Shown here in pieces: positions 33,373 to 44,000 of a stretch of 64,000 nucleotides of DNA (its first letter is position 1; each line of letters opens with the position of its first letter). The DNA is taken from the NCBI GenBank assembly GCA_032358165.1, contig JAALGY010000015.1, positions 496,001-560,000 on the forward strand. The letters run 5' to 3'. Origin of the DNA: Diplosphaera chodatii (taxonomy: Eukaryota; Chlorophyta; Trebouxiophyceae; Prasiolales; Stichococcaceae). The translations under genes and the position numbers were made by a program. The notes under the pieces were generated by a model that saw only the letters and a list, made by a program, of their open reading frames with translations, was not told the DNA's origin and searched no databases.

Positions 33373-35393
33373 ATGACGAGGCCCACGGCCCCTGCTGTGC
33401 TGGTAGCCGGTTGCCTTGCGGTGCTGCTGCTGCATTGCAACGCCACAACCTCCGCTGATGACAGGTATATCCCTAGGACCATGTCATTTGCAGATCATGA
33501 GTCTGTGGCACGACTGCAGGTCTGGTGCTAGTCACTGCCACCAAAGGTCCAAGCAGACAAGTCACTTCTGAAAGCCTGACATATACCCAGCAGTATGCTC
33601 ATATCATCTGCTGCATGCGACTGCAGGCAACAGCGCATGCTGATGCAAGGTGTGCGTCAGGGGCGCTGCATCGTTAACAAGCATGAGCCTGACCTTGTGT
33701 TGCAGTTTTTGGCATGGGGTTTTGAAATGGCAATTGACATTGCTTTCACTATGTGCTTCCAATGCAGTCACAGTATCTCCGCTGGCTGGGGGTGCGATCG
33801 ATGCTGTTGTGTGTGATGGACCCTGCAAACATTCAGCAGAGTGACATGCACTCCATGTGACTATGCACAAGCCACCCAACATCCAGTTCCAAGCTGTCCT
33901 TGGATCCTTTTGCAGCGGTGCCGACAGCCGCACCAACCAGCGCAGCTGCAGTGCCCACGGCTGCGGTGCCCACCACAACGACAAATCCCTTTGCTGGAGC
34001 GCCGACACCTGCGGTGCCCACACCAACGGCACAGGTCATCACACCGCTGCCAGGCCCGGTGCGTGCTTCACCGCTTGCTGTTGTGCCTGCAAACGTAGAG
34101 GTGTGAGTGTAGAGGGTTGGATGTAACATACAAAATGTAGAGGGTTGAACGTAACATCCGTCCTGGCCTGCTGTCACTGTTTTCAAGCTGCCAGTGGCCT
34201 GTTGCAGCTGTGCTGACACAGCATCTGGAGCTGAGGCATTGCATAGGCTGATCAGGGGGAGGCTCTGTGCTCTGCAGCCGCCGCCGCCCCCGGTGCCCGT
34301 TGCAGGCATCCCAGCTCCAGTCAGCGAGGCACTGAACAATGCTGAAGTTAATCCCTCACTACAGAGTGTCATTGATCTTCAGCAACAAACCCTGAACGCC
34401 CTTGGCAGGTGAGCTGCTCCCGCAATGCAGGCATGTTGCCACAGTGTGGAGGTTTGCCCCGTCAACTGCCTTGTTATCATGTGTCTTGGCAGGAGAGGTT
34501 CTGCCCGAGTCTGCCTTCAATTCACAGATAGTGTTGGGCATGCCTGTGTGCAGGCGCATGGCGTCCGCTCGCTTGCCTCGGCAAGGTACGCTGCAATGTG
34601 TGATGATCGTCTGTACAGCCACACATGCTACTATGTGGCACATTGCTTGCATGTGGTTGCCTTCCTCAACATCGATGCTATTTGCAACCTGCAGCTGTTC
34701 CAGTCGCTCCGCTGGCAGGTATGTTTCCCCTCACACTGTTATCTGGCTTGGCCCTTGGGTCAATGCCATTGTATGTACGATTTGTTTTGACTGCACCTGT
34801 CCTGACGATCTGAATGCTACCCCTAAACATCTGGTCGCTGTACACAGCACCTACCGAGACACCAATGGCGAAATCAACTGTGCCGACTGCAACAGCGCCA
34901 CCCAAGACGCCAGCCCCCACCGCGAAGGCAGCTGCACCAGCGCCCATGAAGGCAGCGCCAAAGCCTACAGGCAAGGCACCCACTGCCGCTAAGACCACAG
35001 CACCGACAGCGCCTGGCAAAGTCACCAACCCCTTCGCTGGACCGGCAGGCAAAGTGGTGACCCCACTCGTGCCTCCTGCTGCCACGGTATGCAGGCATGT
35101 CCAAATGTGGTAGCAACATACTGTGTACTGCACGCCATTGCCAGTCAGCAGTGGCAATGTCTCATCTAGATCACTCTGCTGCCGACCCCCGTCTTTATGA
35201 CCTGACTGGCATCAACCATCAATGAACACAACGTGACATCCGTGTATGGTTGCAGCCGCCACCGCCAGTGCCCCCGGCACCTGCCGTGCCCGTCGCTGTG
35301 CAGAATGCCTTCAAGGCGGCCCAGGAGGACCCAGGGTCGCTGCAGTCGGTCATAGGGCTGCTGGGCGCGATCCAGCAGCAGGCCGGGGGCTGA
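33373..35393 (+). CDS. Secreted Pro/Ala/Thr-rich protein with duplicated two-exon module
   Basis: Exon 1 (33373-33464) is a signal peptide (PAVLVAGCLAVLLLHC). Exon 2 (33872-34100) encodes a Pro/Thr/Ala-rich region with NPFAGAPTPAVPTPTAQVIT. Exon 3 (34278-34408) encodes PPPPPVPVAGIPAPVSEAL and LQSVIDLQQQTLNALG. A second pair repeats the design: an exon at about 34848-35095 with PPKTPAPTAKAAAPAPMKAA and NPFAGPAGKVVTPLVPP, then an exon at about 35257-35393 with PPPPVPPAPAVPVAVQNAF and LQSVIGLLGAIQQQAGG before TGA. Composition and signal suggest a hydroxyproline-rich cell-wall or extracellular protein. The join from exon 3 to the fourth coding exon is unresolved in phase, so an undetected small exon, or two adjacent genes (with an ATG at 34814), remain possible. 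Confidence 0.65.
34108..34157. repeat. Imperfect 22-bp repeat in an intron
   Basis: TGTAGAGGGTTGGATGTAAC at 34108 recurs with two changes at 34136 (ending GAACGTAACAT), separated by six bases, within the intron after exon 2 of the secreted protein. Confidence 0.7.
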
Positions 35394-35709
35394 GGAGACG
35401 ATGTGGACCGTGCACAATGCCAAACCTGCAGGGAATACCAGTGTCTTGCAGCCACCCACTTAGAACGAGAGAATTTGGATCTGTTGTTGTTGCTGCACAT
35501 TTATGCTGATCTGATCATGACATGATGCTGCATCTGATAAAGCCAGGTAGGTAGTCTTTGCACAAGCAAGTAGATAGCAGTTGGGTGTGGCACTGGTATG
35601 TACCTCTTTGACACTGCTGAAGCAGTTCTGCTGCTGCACGAACGTTGAGCGCACAAAATGTGTGGATTGCTCCTTTTGCCATGACCAGCCGAGCAGCAAA
35701 GCTGATGCC
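35394..35709. other. Convergent intergenic region
   Basis: 316 bases between the ends of the secreted-protein gene (+) and eEFSec (-). Nothing recognised. Because eEFSec decodes selenocysteine, 3' regions here were read for a SECIS-like hairpin, but none could be supported by eye. Confidence 0.4.
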
Positions 35710-38700
35710 TCATTGCACCATGCGCCCCTTGTCGCCGTGCACGAACTTCTTGAAGTGCAGCACGAGGACGTCGCCCGGTTGCACCTCGCCCGCAAAGTGC
35801 ACGTTGAACTTGCCCGACTTCCCAAATGCGCCCTCCAGCGTGCCACTGACACCCTTGTCAGTCGTCACCTGGACACGATGTGATGCCATGACACACGTTC
35901 AGGAGCAGAGCAAACTGCTACTGTCAACATGCGGCCTGTTGTCATCAGTAGACCTTCGGACTACCCGACACATCACCTGGTGGTGGCAACATCCCTTGCC
36001 AGGTGATCAAATCAAAAGCCAGCTGCTGGTGGACTGATTGTCCCACCTGCATGCCGGCAAAGGCGGACAAGTCCGTCTCCTTCTTGAACATGCCGCGGCA
36101 CACGGCGTGCCGCCCGCTGCCGCCGCGGGCCACACGCTCGACCACGCCAGACCTACAGCAGACACCTCAAAACTCTGTGTCAGACCACCACACGAGATAT
36201 GCTGTTGACGCCACGGTGGTCTGGAGCAACGAGGCACTGGACGTTCTCGGGTGGACGGGCAGTGTCCCAGTCACACTGTTGCGCACCGCTGCTTGGGCTT
36301 GAACACCCTCAACGCCGCCAGCGCCTGGGGCTTGTCAGGGTCCAGCAGCGCCACCAGGCGCCCGCAGAATGCGAGACGGCATGCTGCAGCGCCCGCGTCA
36401 GCGTCCAGCCTTGACCCAATGATGAGCGCATCCTGTTGTGGTGGCAGCGGTAGGGCAGTCATCATGGGTGCCACTTCATACAAGACCATGGCTTGGGCGA
36501 ACTTGCTGACACTGATCACGGTTATTGTTACAGATCAGGCACAGCTGGGGCCCTACCGCTGGTGCAAAAATGGGTTGGCTGAAGCGCAGCAGCACCCACT
36601 GCGGGCCGTGGTGCGGCGGCGTGTCATCCCCCGCTGTGTCAGTGACATGCGCGTCACCCTTCCTAGTGGGCTGAGCAGCGGCTGCTGAGCGGCCCTCCAG
36701 CCCATACAGCTGCTCCTGATACAGGTATTGCTGGCTGAAGTTGAAAGCGAGCGGCCCCTGCTGCATCAGCGCAGCTGCGGGTTACTGACATCATATGCGA
36801 GTGCTGCTTGTATGCATCACATCATAACAACATCATGGTTCAGGCTGCGTTGTCAGCAGCAACTAATATGAGAAGAAAACTCACCTGCTGTGTGATCTGG
36901 CTCAGGCGCTGCAACCCTGCAGCCACTGCATCCGTCTGCACCGTCTGCTGAGGCTCACGAGAAGGCATTCCGAAGCACTCCAGGTCGGCCATCACTGTGG
37001 TGTGCCCGATGGTGACGTGCATTCGGGCCTTGGACCGCACATCGCCTGCATGTGTACAGTTTCACCCCTGCTGACTTGGACACAGCACACAGGCCCACCC
37101 CGCTGCAAGGTGTCGCCCAGCAATATCTCTGTGGCTGTGAAGGAGCTGTACAGCGCAGAGGCGCCAACACACGGAGACAGCTGGCACAGACCAGCATGCG
37201 CTGAGTGCGCTGCAAGATGTCGCATCATGCAGAGCGCCGTGTGCAGGCCTCCCAACCTGCGAAGAAGCGGATCTTCTCCACGGCGGCCACCGCGGCGCTG
37301 AAGCTGGGCACGCTGCCCGGCGCGCACGCCACCCCACGCTCCACCTGCCACCCCACACCACAGCACCTCTACAGTCCCACCCACCACGCTTGTACCTTTG
37401 CAATCCTATCGATTTGCAGAGCTCCTGCAGAGCGTGCAGCTCGTCGTGTTTCTACGCCGAGGTGACGACCTCGCCTAAGATGCGCTGCTCATGTACTGCA
37501 GAGTGTGCTCAGCGGGCACTGGCTCGCACCTGGCTGGAGTCCAGCTGCGTGACTGCCAGGGCGGCGCGGTCCCCAGCCGCAGCCGCCTGCACTGGCGTGC
37601 TGAACATCTGCAGGCTGCGCACCTGCACTCCGGCAAAAGGGGCCCTGGGACAGCAGTCCATGAGCATACTAGATGCACCACTTTCCGAGGTTACACAGCA
37701 GCTGGCAAGGAGCAGTGTTGGTGTACCTTGCGCTGCAGCTTGAGGGCGGGCAGCTCGACTGTGTCTCCAACCTTCAGTTCTCCCTAAAAAGTGACAAGTG
37801 CAGGAGTTCAGGAAAGACTTCCACGCATGCGGCCAGCCTACAGAACATGGCTGGCCTCGGCTCGCAAGTTGTCCATGGAACACAGGCGTGCTCACCCGCA
37901 GCACGGTGCCGGTGAGCACGGTGCCCTGGCCGCGGATGCCGAAGCAGTGGTCGATGGCGTACAGCAGCGGCCCGGCTGGGCGGCGCAGTGCTCGCGGCAC
38001 CCGGCGCAGCAGCTCGGCCACCAGCTCCGGGACGCCCTCCGCAGCCGCTGCCGGCGCCCCGTCACCCCCGCCTGTAGAACCACATCGCCTCCAATATGTG
38101 CGTGCTGGCATAACCCCGGGTCCTGGCCGCAAATCGTTCTCTGCATGCAGGATCACTGTCTTGGGCAGAGCACAGGCCGCTGCATGCCGCAGGTCGTGGC
38201 GGTACCTGGCCTGGCAGCAACGGCGACCATCGGGCAGCCCGCAAATGTGGTGTGCGCGAAGGTCGCCGCCAGACGCTTGCGCGCCCGCGCCAGGAGCTTC
38301 TGGCGGCCGTCCAGCGGCAGCAGGTCCACCTGGTTGAGTCGGGCACGCCACTGGGGTCAGTGACATGCAGAGCGTTTGGCAAACACCGCCAACATGGCTG
38401 ATGCCAGCGCCAGGGATTGGAGCTGGCAGCTGCCACCCGCATGGCTCGTGGCTGCGAGCTCACTCAGCTGACAGAGGGGCTGCAAGAGGCCACGATACGT
38501 AGATGCTGTTAAATGGAACCAACGACTGCGACGTCATCCACTCTCGCGTCACCTTGTTGAGCACCACCACCATGTGCTGCGTGACCACCTCGCCCACCAC
38601 CAGGCACTCTGCCGTCTGCGCCTGGATGCCTGCAAGGTCCCCATCATGCAATGAGCTGGCAAATGGCAAACAAAGATACTTCAGCTTGTTGTGATCATGC

Positions 38701-39320
38701 AAGGATCCTTCATGAGTAATCATCTGAGCCTTGCCAGTTCACCTTCCTCTGTAGCCAACTCGCTCACCTTTTGTCACGTCCACCACCAGCATCATCATGT
38801 CGATGATCTGCGCGCCGCCGATGATGGTGCGGATCAGCGAGGCGTGCCCTGGACAGTCCACCAGAGTCACCTGCATCTCGTCGTACGGCTGCTCCGCCAG
38901 CTGCTCTGGCAGCGGTGCCTGTCGCAGGCGGACTCGAACTCAGTGCCGGGATGCGGGTCAACTAGCATGGCATACTACCATGCATAGATCAAGCGCAATA
39001 ACGTTCACAGCGCTGAGCCCGCAGTGAATGTCGATCACACCAGGAAGGAGGAGAAACCCAGGTCCAGGGTTATGCCACGCTCCTTGCTCTGCGGGTGCTT
39101 GTCCAGTGCCGCCGTGGAGAGATGCGTAGACAGCGCCGCCACTGCGCACATGGTGATCACATGGCTGATGGTGTTGGTTGTGATACCCTGGCAGCCCTTT
39201 GATCTCCACGCCACTTGCTGATCTTGCATGCATCTGATGTTGGACATACCCAGGCTGGTCTTCCCGCTGTCAACATGGCCGAGGACGCCGACATTGATGT
39301 TCAGCCTCCGCTTCTGCATG
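35710..39320 (-). CDS. EEFSEC: Selenocysteine-specific elongation factor eEFSec
   Basis: eEFSec is the GTPase that delivers Sec-tRNA to UGA codons. The gene has about 14 exons from ATG 39320 to TGA 35710. GTPase motifs: NVGVLGHVDSGKTSLG (G1, exon 1), SKERGITLDLGFSSFL (switch I), VTLVDCPGHASLIRTIIGGA (G3, about 38870), and VVVLNKVDLLPLDGRQKLL (G4, spliced). Domains II-III follow with AIDHCFGIRGQGTVLTGTVL, LERGVACAPG and VTIGHTTVMADLECFG. Later, FNFSQQYLYQEQLYGLEG, IIGSRLDADAGAAACRLAF and CRGMFKKETDLSAFAGMQV match the animal protein closely. The C-terminal domain IV gives VSGTLEGAFGKSGKFNVHF and ends VHGDKGRMVQ, like the animal KRMVQ terminus. This eEFSec/SelB-specific tail excludes EF-Tu, eIF2-gamma and eEF1A. 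The gene implies a working selenoprotein system in this organism. Confidence 0.95.
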
Positions 39321-39763
39321 GTGGTACTGCAGCTAGCGAGATTCTCGCTATAATAAGCTGTCACATGCCCTGCAATCCATGCTCACTCTGCAGCATGACC
39401 AGGAACTGGTTGCATAAATGTGGGGGTGCGCGTGGCATGCAGGGAGCTTCCTGTCAAAAGTTGTTATGATCCAATGCGGAAGGCGTTCGTTTCCGTGCTT
39501 TGACTTGCTTATGTAGCAGATGCAAGGAAGGTCTGAGCTGCTGATGGCCAATGTGCCAAGTGCACCTGCATCTGATGTGGCACAGCCCACCATCACGTGC
39601 CATTTGTCTGATCAGTCACCGCGATAAGACAGCAATGCAATCTACAGACTGCAGCTATTGAGTCAAACGTACACTTGCCTTGCGTGGGACTGATCGGCGT
39701 TCAGAGGCAAACTTTGGTGCCATCCATAGCTTAGAATCATTGGCGCTGCTGTCAGCTCTAACA
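39321..39763. promoter_or_regulatory. Divergent region eEFSec (-) / CreA-like (+)
   Basis: 443 bases between opposed start codons, holding the two promoters by position. No element recognised. Confidence 0.4.
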
Positions 39764-40450
39764 ATGGCGAATGCACAGCTTCAAAGAGTTCAGGACACAT
39801 CTGTGGGCACGGCTGCTCGCATCGCACATGTTTCTAGGGTTGGCAGACAGCAACCTGCTCGGTTGCGCGTCAGTGCAGCCACTACACAACAGCAGCCTCC
39901 GGCATCCCATGTACTGCATGCCGGCAGGCGGGCTCTCGTTGCCCTCGGTTCCGCTGCGGTTGTGCTGTCGTCAACAATCGGGGCGGCACAAGCCACTGAG
40001 GAGGTCGCTGACTTTGCAGCAAGCGGTCTGATCTTTAAGGATACAGTGCACGTCATTGAACAGGAGGACCCACAGGTGCAAGGCGTGACGATATATATCA
40101 GCGATTTCAAGCGGTCACTCACCGATCGCCTGGCAAAGGACTTCTTCGATGAGCCGAGCCAGGCGTCGGTCACATGCGCACTGACAGGCAAGCTTGCGTT
40201 TGATGAGAAAGCCATCAGTGGCAAGGACGGCCAGGAGGTGTTCTCGGAGAGGAAGGGGATCAACTTCCTCCAGAACAAGACGCTGCGGGTGCGGCGAGTG
40301 TGGGACGCAGCCCGCAAGACGCTGCTGTACATTGCCTACAGCACGCACACGACGGGCGGACATCATGATGACGACGCCGGACGCTACAGGACATCCATCT
40401 GCGCGTTGCCGCTGGCTGGCAATGCTGATGCTGTGGCAGCGGCCCGATGA
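39764..40450 (+). CDS. CreA-family protein, predicted plastid lumen
   Basis: Single-exon gene of 228 residues, unusual in this intron-rich window. Residues 1 to about 70 look like a transit peptide followed by GRRALVALGSAAVVLSSTIG, an RR motif plus hydrophobic core and an AQA-type cleavage site (AAQAT), which suggests thylakoid-lumen targeting. The mature part resembles bacterial CreA (periplasmic, function unknown): LIFKDTVHVIEQEDPQVQGV aligns with the KMIGPDHKIVVEAFDDPxV region, TIYISDFKRSLTDRLA with TCYVSRAKTGG, then VFSERKGINFLQNKTLRVRR and KTLLYIAYSTHT. A plastid CreA-like protein of cyanobacterial origin is the simplest reading. The start at 39764 is chosen over an in-frame upstream one because the leader begins there. 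Confidence 0.8.
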   Translation: MANAQLQRVQDTSVGTAARIAHVSRVGRQQPARLRVSAATTQQQPPASHVLHAGRRALVALGSAAVVLSSTIGAAQATEEVADFAASGLIFKDTVHVIEQEDPQVQGVTIYISDFKRSLTDRLAKDFFDEPSQASVTCALTGKLAFDEKAISGKDGQEVFSERKGINFLQNKTLRVRRVWDAARKTLLYIAYSTHTTGGHHDDDAGRYRTSICALPLAGNADAVAAAR

Positions 40451-41044
40451 CAGCAGTGCATCCGCACCACATCGGCTGGAGCTCGTCATTCTGCAGTAGG
40501 TCTGCAGACATTTTTGAACCGTCCATTCGGTACAACCGGCCCCCATTTTTGTACTTGGGCGCGCTGGCCCCATTCTTTTGCTTGTCACACATCAGTGTGT
40601 CTCCGGCTGATACTTGGCTCAAACATCTGTCCAAACTGCATTCTGTTGGCTCAGTGTCTGCATGCAAGATGTGTTGAAGGATCAGAGCACCTATAGTCTG
40701 ATGTCATTGGCAGCAGGCAGTGTAGAGCCCCGCTTGACACCATATATTTTACTGCTCTCCGGTCTTGCAACGCTGTAAAGCAACAGGCAGTGATAGCCGA
40801 CATTACCCTGGCCGCTGAAGATCGCTGTCAAATGTCACTGTGTTCGTGTTCTATAGTGCATCTGGGCTGGGCAGTAGCACTCGCATTTGCTGTCATCACG
40901 ATACTATATGTTGCTCCAAGCTGATCCCATACGCTCGTGCATTATCCAGTCTTCAAACCTGGTAGCAGCAGCACGTCCAGGTTGCCGGGCGCATGCCAAC
41001 GTCGTTCAGGCCCATTATAGCTATGTGCCTGGTTGGCCTCTGCC
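40451..41044. other. Convergent intergenic region
   Basis: 594 bases between the CreA-like stop and the ARID-gene stop. It has TGTAA at 40774 in the sense of the CreA-like gene. Nothing else recognised. Confidence 0.45.
40774..40778 (+). terminator. Possible poly(A) signal TGTAA for the CreA-like gene
   Basis: TGTAA 324 bases after the stop codon. Motif and position only. Confidence 0.3.
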
Positions 41045-44000
41045 TCATGTGCCACTGACATCGCTGTAGGGCGAGGCAGGCATGGCAGCATCTGATCCGG
41101 CGACCTTGTCCACGTTTTCTGCTGCCAGCAGGGATTTCATGCGGATGGCGCGCTCCCTGTGCCTTTGCCTGCGGGATGAGCATGACAACCTGGGGCGACC
41201 CCTTGCTGTATGTTGAATGATGGCACAGGCCTACACGGTCAGTCCACAAGGGAATGGCATGCGAGTGTATAGGGTTTCAGGATTGCAGTCAGCACTCGAG
41301 ATGATATCACACGGGTCATTGGCAAAACCCCGGACACCGTCAGCAGGACTGGACGGAGGTGCATGCGACCGGCTGCACAGCGCATAGGCACACCTGGGCA
41401 GCGACTCCTTGGGCCACTTGGCGGAGGTGCGCAGCCAAGCGACGGCGTCGCGCAGCTGCCGGTTCTGCACCGCCTGCACCTGCGCCGCCACGCGACGCGC
41501 CTCCGCCTCCGCCACCCGCGCGCGCTCCGCCGCCTCCTCCGCCTCCTGCGCCTTTCGTGCCTGGCGGGCACAGCGACAACGCGGTGTAACTCACCGCACC
41601 AGAGGGAGTGGCGGACACGATGGACTTCACAGCAACCGCAAAATTCTAACATCAGCACCCGCCAGTGTCAGCCGCGCCGCAACCACTGCCTTTTTGTGTC
41701 TTACAGGCAGGTTAGCAAGCGCACCTGCTCCAGGGCGGTGAACCAGGCGCGGGCGCGGGGCGTGGCCCTGGTCTTCCACACATTGTAGTAGTACAGGATG
41801 AGGTCCGCTTCCCGCCGCTGCGGCAGCAGGCTGACTGCAATGCGCCTGCACAGTGGTCGTGTCCAGCATAACAGCACAGGTCTCTAAGCACCATGTGGCA
41901 GCGTGATCATGCAGTGGCGCAGACCTGCACAGGATTGGAGGGCCATGCAGTTGCAGGACAAGTGCTTCGGACGTCCGGCAAGGCAGGTGCAAAGCTTGTT
42001 GGGAGGGCCACCTGAAGTCGCGGCCGACGAGGCGCATGCCCTCCTCCAGCAGCGCGGCCTCGGCGTCGGACCAGGAGCGGCCCACGACGCCGCCCATCAG
42101 CTCCAGGCCCAGCGCCTCCGCGTGGGGCCCCACCGCCGCCCGCAGCGCAGCCACCGCCTTGCCCTCCACCTCCAGCCTGTGTCGTAAGCACGTTGACTTG
42201 TGTGTGCTGATGCATGTGGCTGTCGTATGCTGATGCACGTGTATCTGCATGATCATCCTGAACAACCACCAAACTTTGACAGGCCATCTCACATATCCAT
42301 GGCAGAAGCCGTCTGGCTGGCCCTGAGAGTGTGCATCTGGTGTTCGAACAGCAGAGCATGACTGGCGACGCACCGCTGCTCGATGGGCAGGGAGGCCAGG
42401 TCGGTGGCTGGCGAGGGCGAGGGCCCGCCGCGCACCGCGCCCGGCGCGAGGACGCAGCTGGTGAGCCACTTGGCCTCGTCGGGCGGCGGCCCCTTCTTGG
42501 ACCCCTTGCCGCCCTGGGCCCGCTTGCGCTGGGGCGGCAGCTCCGCCTGCAGGGACGGCCTCGTGTTGCGGCAAGGACATGCTGGCCATCTGACCTCTCA
42601 ACACAGAGCGGCTGCCTGAGCACATCTGCCGCTTGAAGGGCAACCTGCCGGGCTGAGCTGGGTCGCTCAAGCTTGCACCTGGAAGCCGGGGCCCTCGCGT
42701 GTCTCTTTGTCCTCGTCCTCTGGTTCCTCCTCCAAGTAGTCCCTGGTGAGTAACATTCGCGCATATCATCAGTTCACCAATGAATGGCATGCTGCCAGGA
42801 GGCACTGGATCGGGGACATGAGCCGCGGGGATTTGGGAACGTGCTGCACACTGCTCCTCACTGTAAGGTTGACACGATTACTGCAGCAAGAGCAGCATGC
42901 TACTGCAGCATTCAGCTCTCGCAGACACTCGTCTGGGTACAGACGTCACCTGGCATGCTTGGCGGGGCCGCCCAAGGTGGGGGTGAAGAACTGCGTCCCG
43001 GCGCGGGCGCGAGCTGACCGCCGCTTGCCTGGCTCGGGCGGGGGCGGTGGCGGGGGCCCTAGGTTCTCATACTCCGCATTGCGCCACCGCATGAGCCCCT
43101 GCACGAATGCGCATCCGAAGGTTGGTTGCAGGTGGCACAGCCCTGAAACTCGCACTCCGCTGCATGTCAAACTGTTGGCACCTGGGCAGTGGAATTTATT
43201 CCTCGGTGTATGGTGGTGTAGAGCGCGCTGGCTGACATCAGGAGGGTTCACATGGTGAACAAACTGCTCCGCAGTGTTGCAAGCAAGCAAGCGCACAGGA
43301 GGAATAACAGGTTTCATGCTGCACCTCCTGGTAGGTGTGGTTCTCCATGGTGGCCAGCAGCGGCGGCTCCAGCGGCGACTGGTGGCCCAGCTGCCGAGCC
43401 GTGTGGCGCAGCCAGGCCACCATCGCTGCCAACGGCTCACTGCCATATGTCTGCAGCGCAGGAAGTGCGGATCTGTGTCAAGCCTGAAGCACTTGGTATG
43501 TCTGTACGCTGGAAACACAGGAGAAACAGCAGACCAGACTACAGGGATGTGCACACTGTGCAATGTATTTCGTGCAAGGCACGGTTTTGGAGCGTGCGGT
43601 ACCTGCTCGCTGCTGGAGAAGCCCTGCATCTGCCATCGTGCCCTTGAAGACCGTGCTGCAGCCGGCAGGGTGGCTGCGGGGCTGCTGGCCTCCACTGGCG
43701 GTGCGACAAGCTTCATGCCATTCCCAACCTCATCGGTGCCGGGTGTCGCCTTCTTCCTGCGCTGCCGCTGCCGCTTTGGCCTCTCTGTGGTTGGCAGCAA
43801 GCAGAGGATACCGATGAATACGCTGTGGACAACATGATGCTTGTATCGATATGGCGAAGCAGGGAGCGAGTCAAGAAGGAAGTCGTAGGATACTGACAGG
43901 ACCACATTTGTGGCGCGTACACTGAGCTTGTAGCGCACACAAGTCACAACAGGCTGCTGCATCTGAAGTGCGAGAGGGCCTACCTGATGCTGGTGTGCCC

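Noticed and set aside
41359..41741. Plus-strand Pro/Arg-rich proteins
   Set aside because: They are antisense shadows of the coiled-coil exon of the ARID protein.
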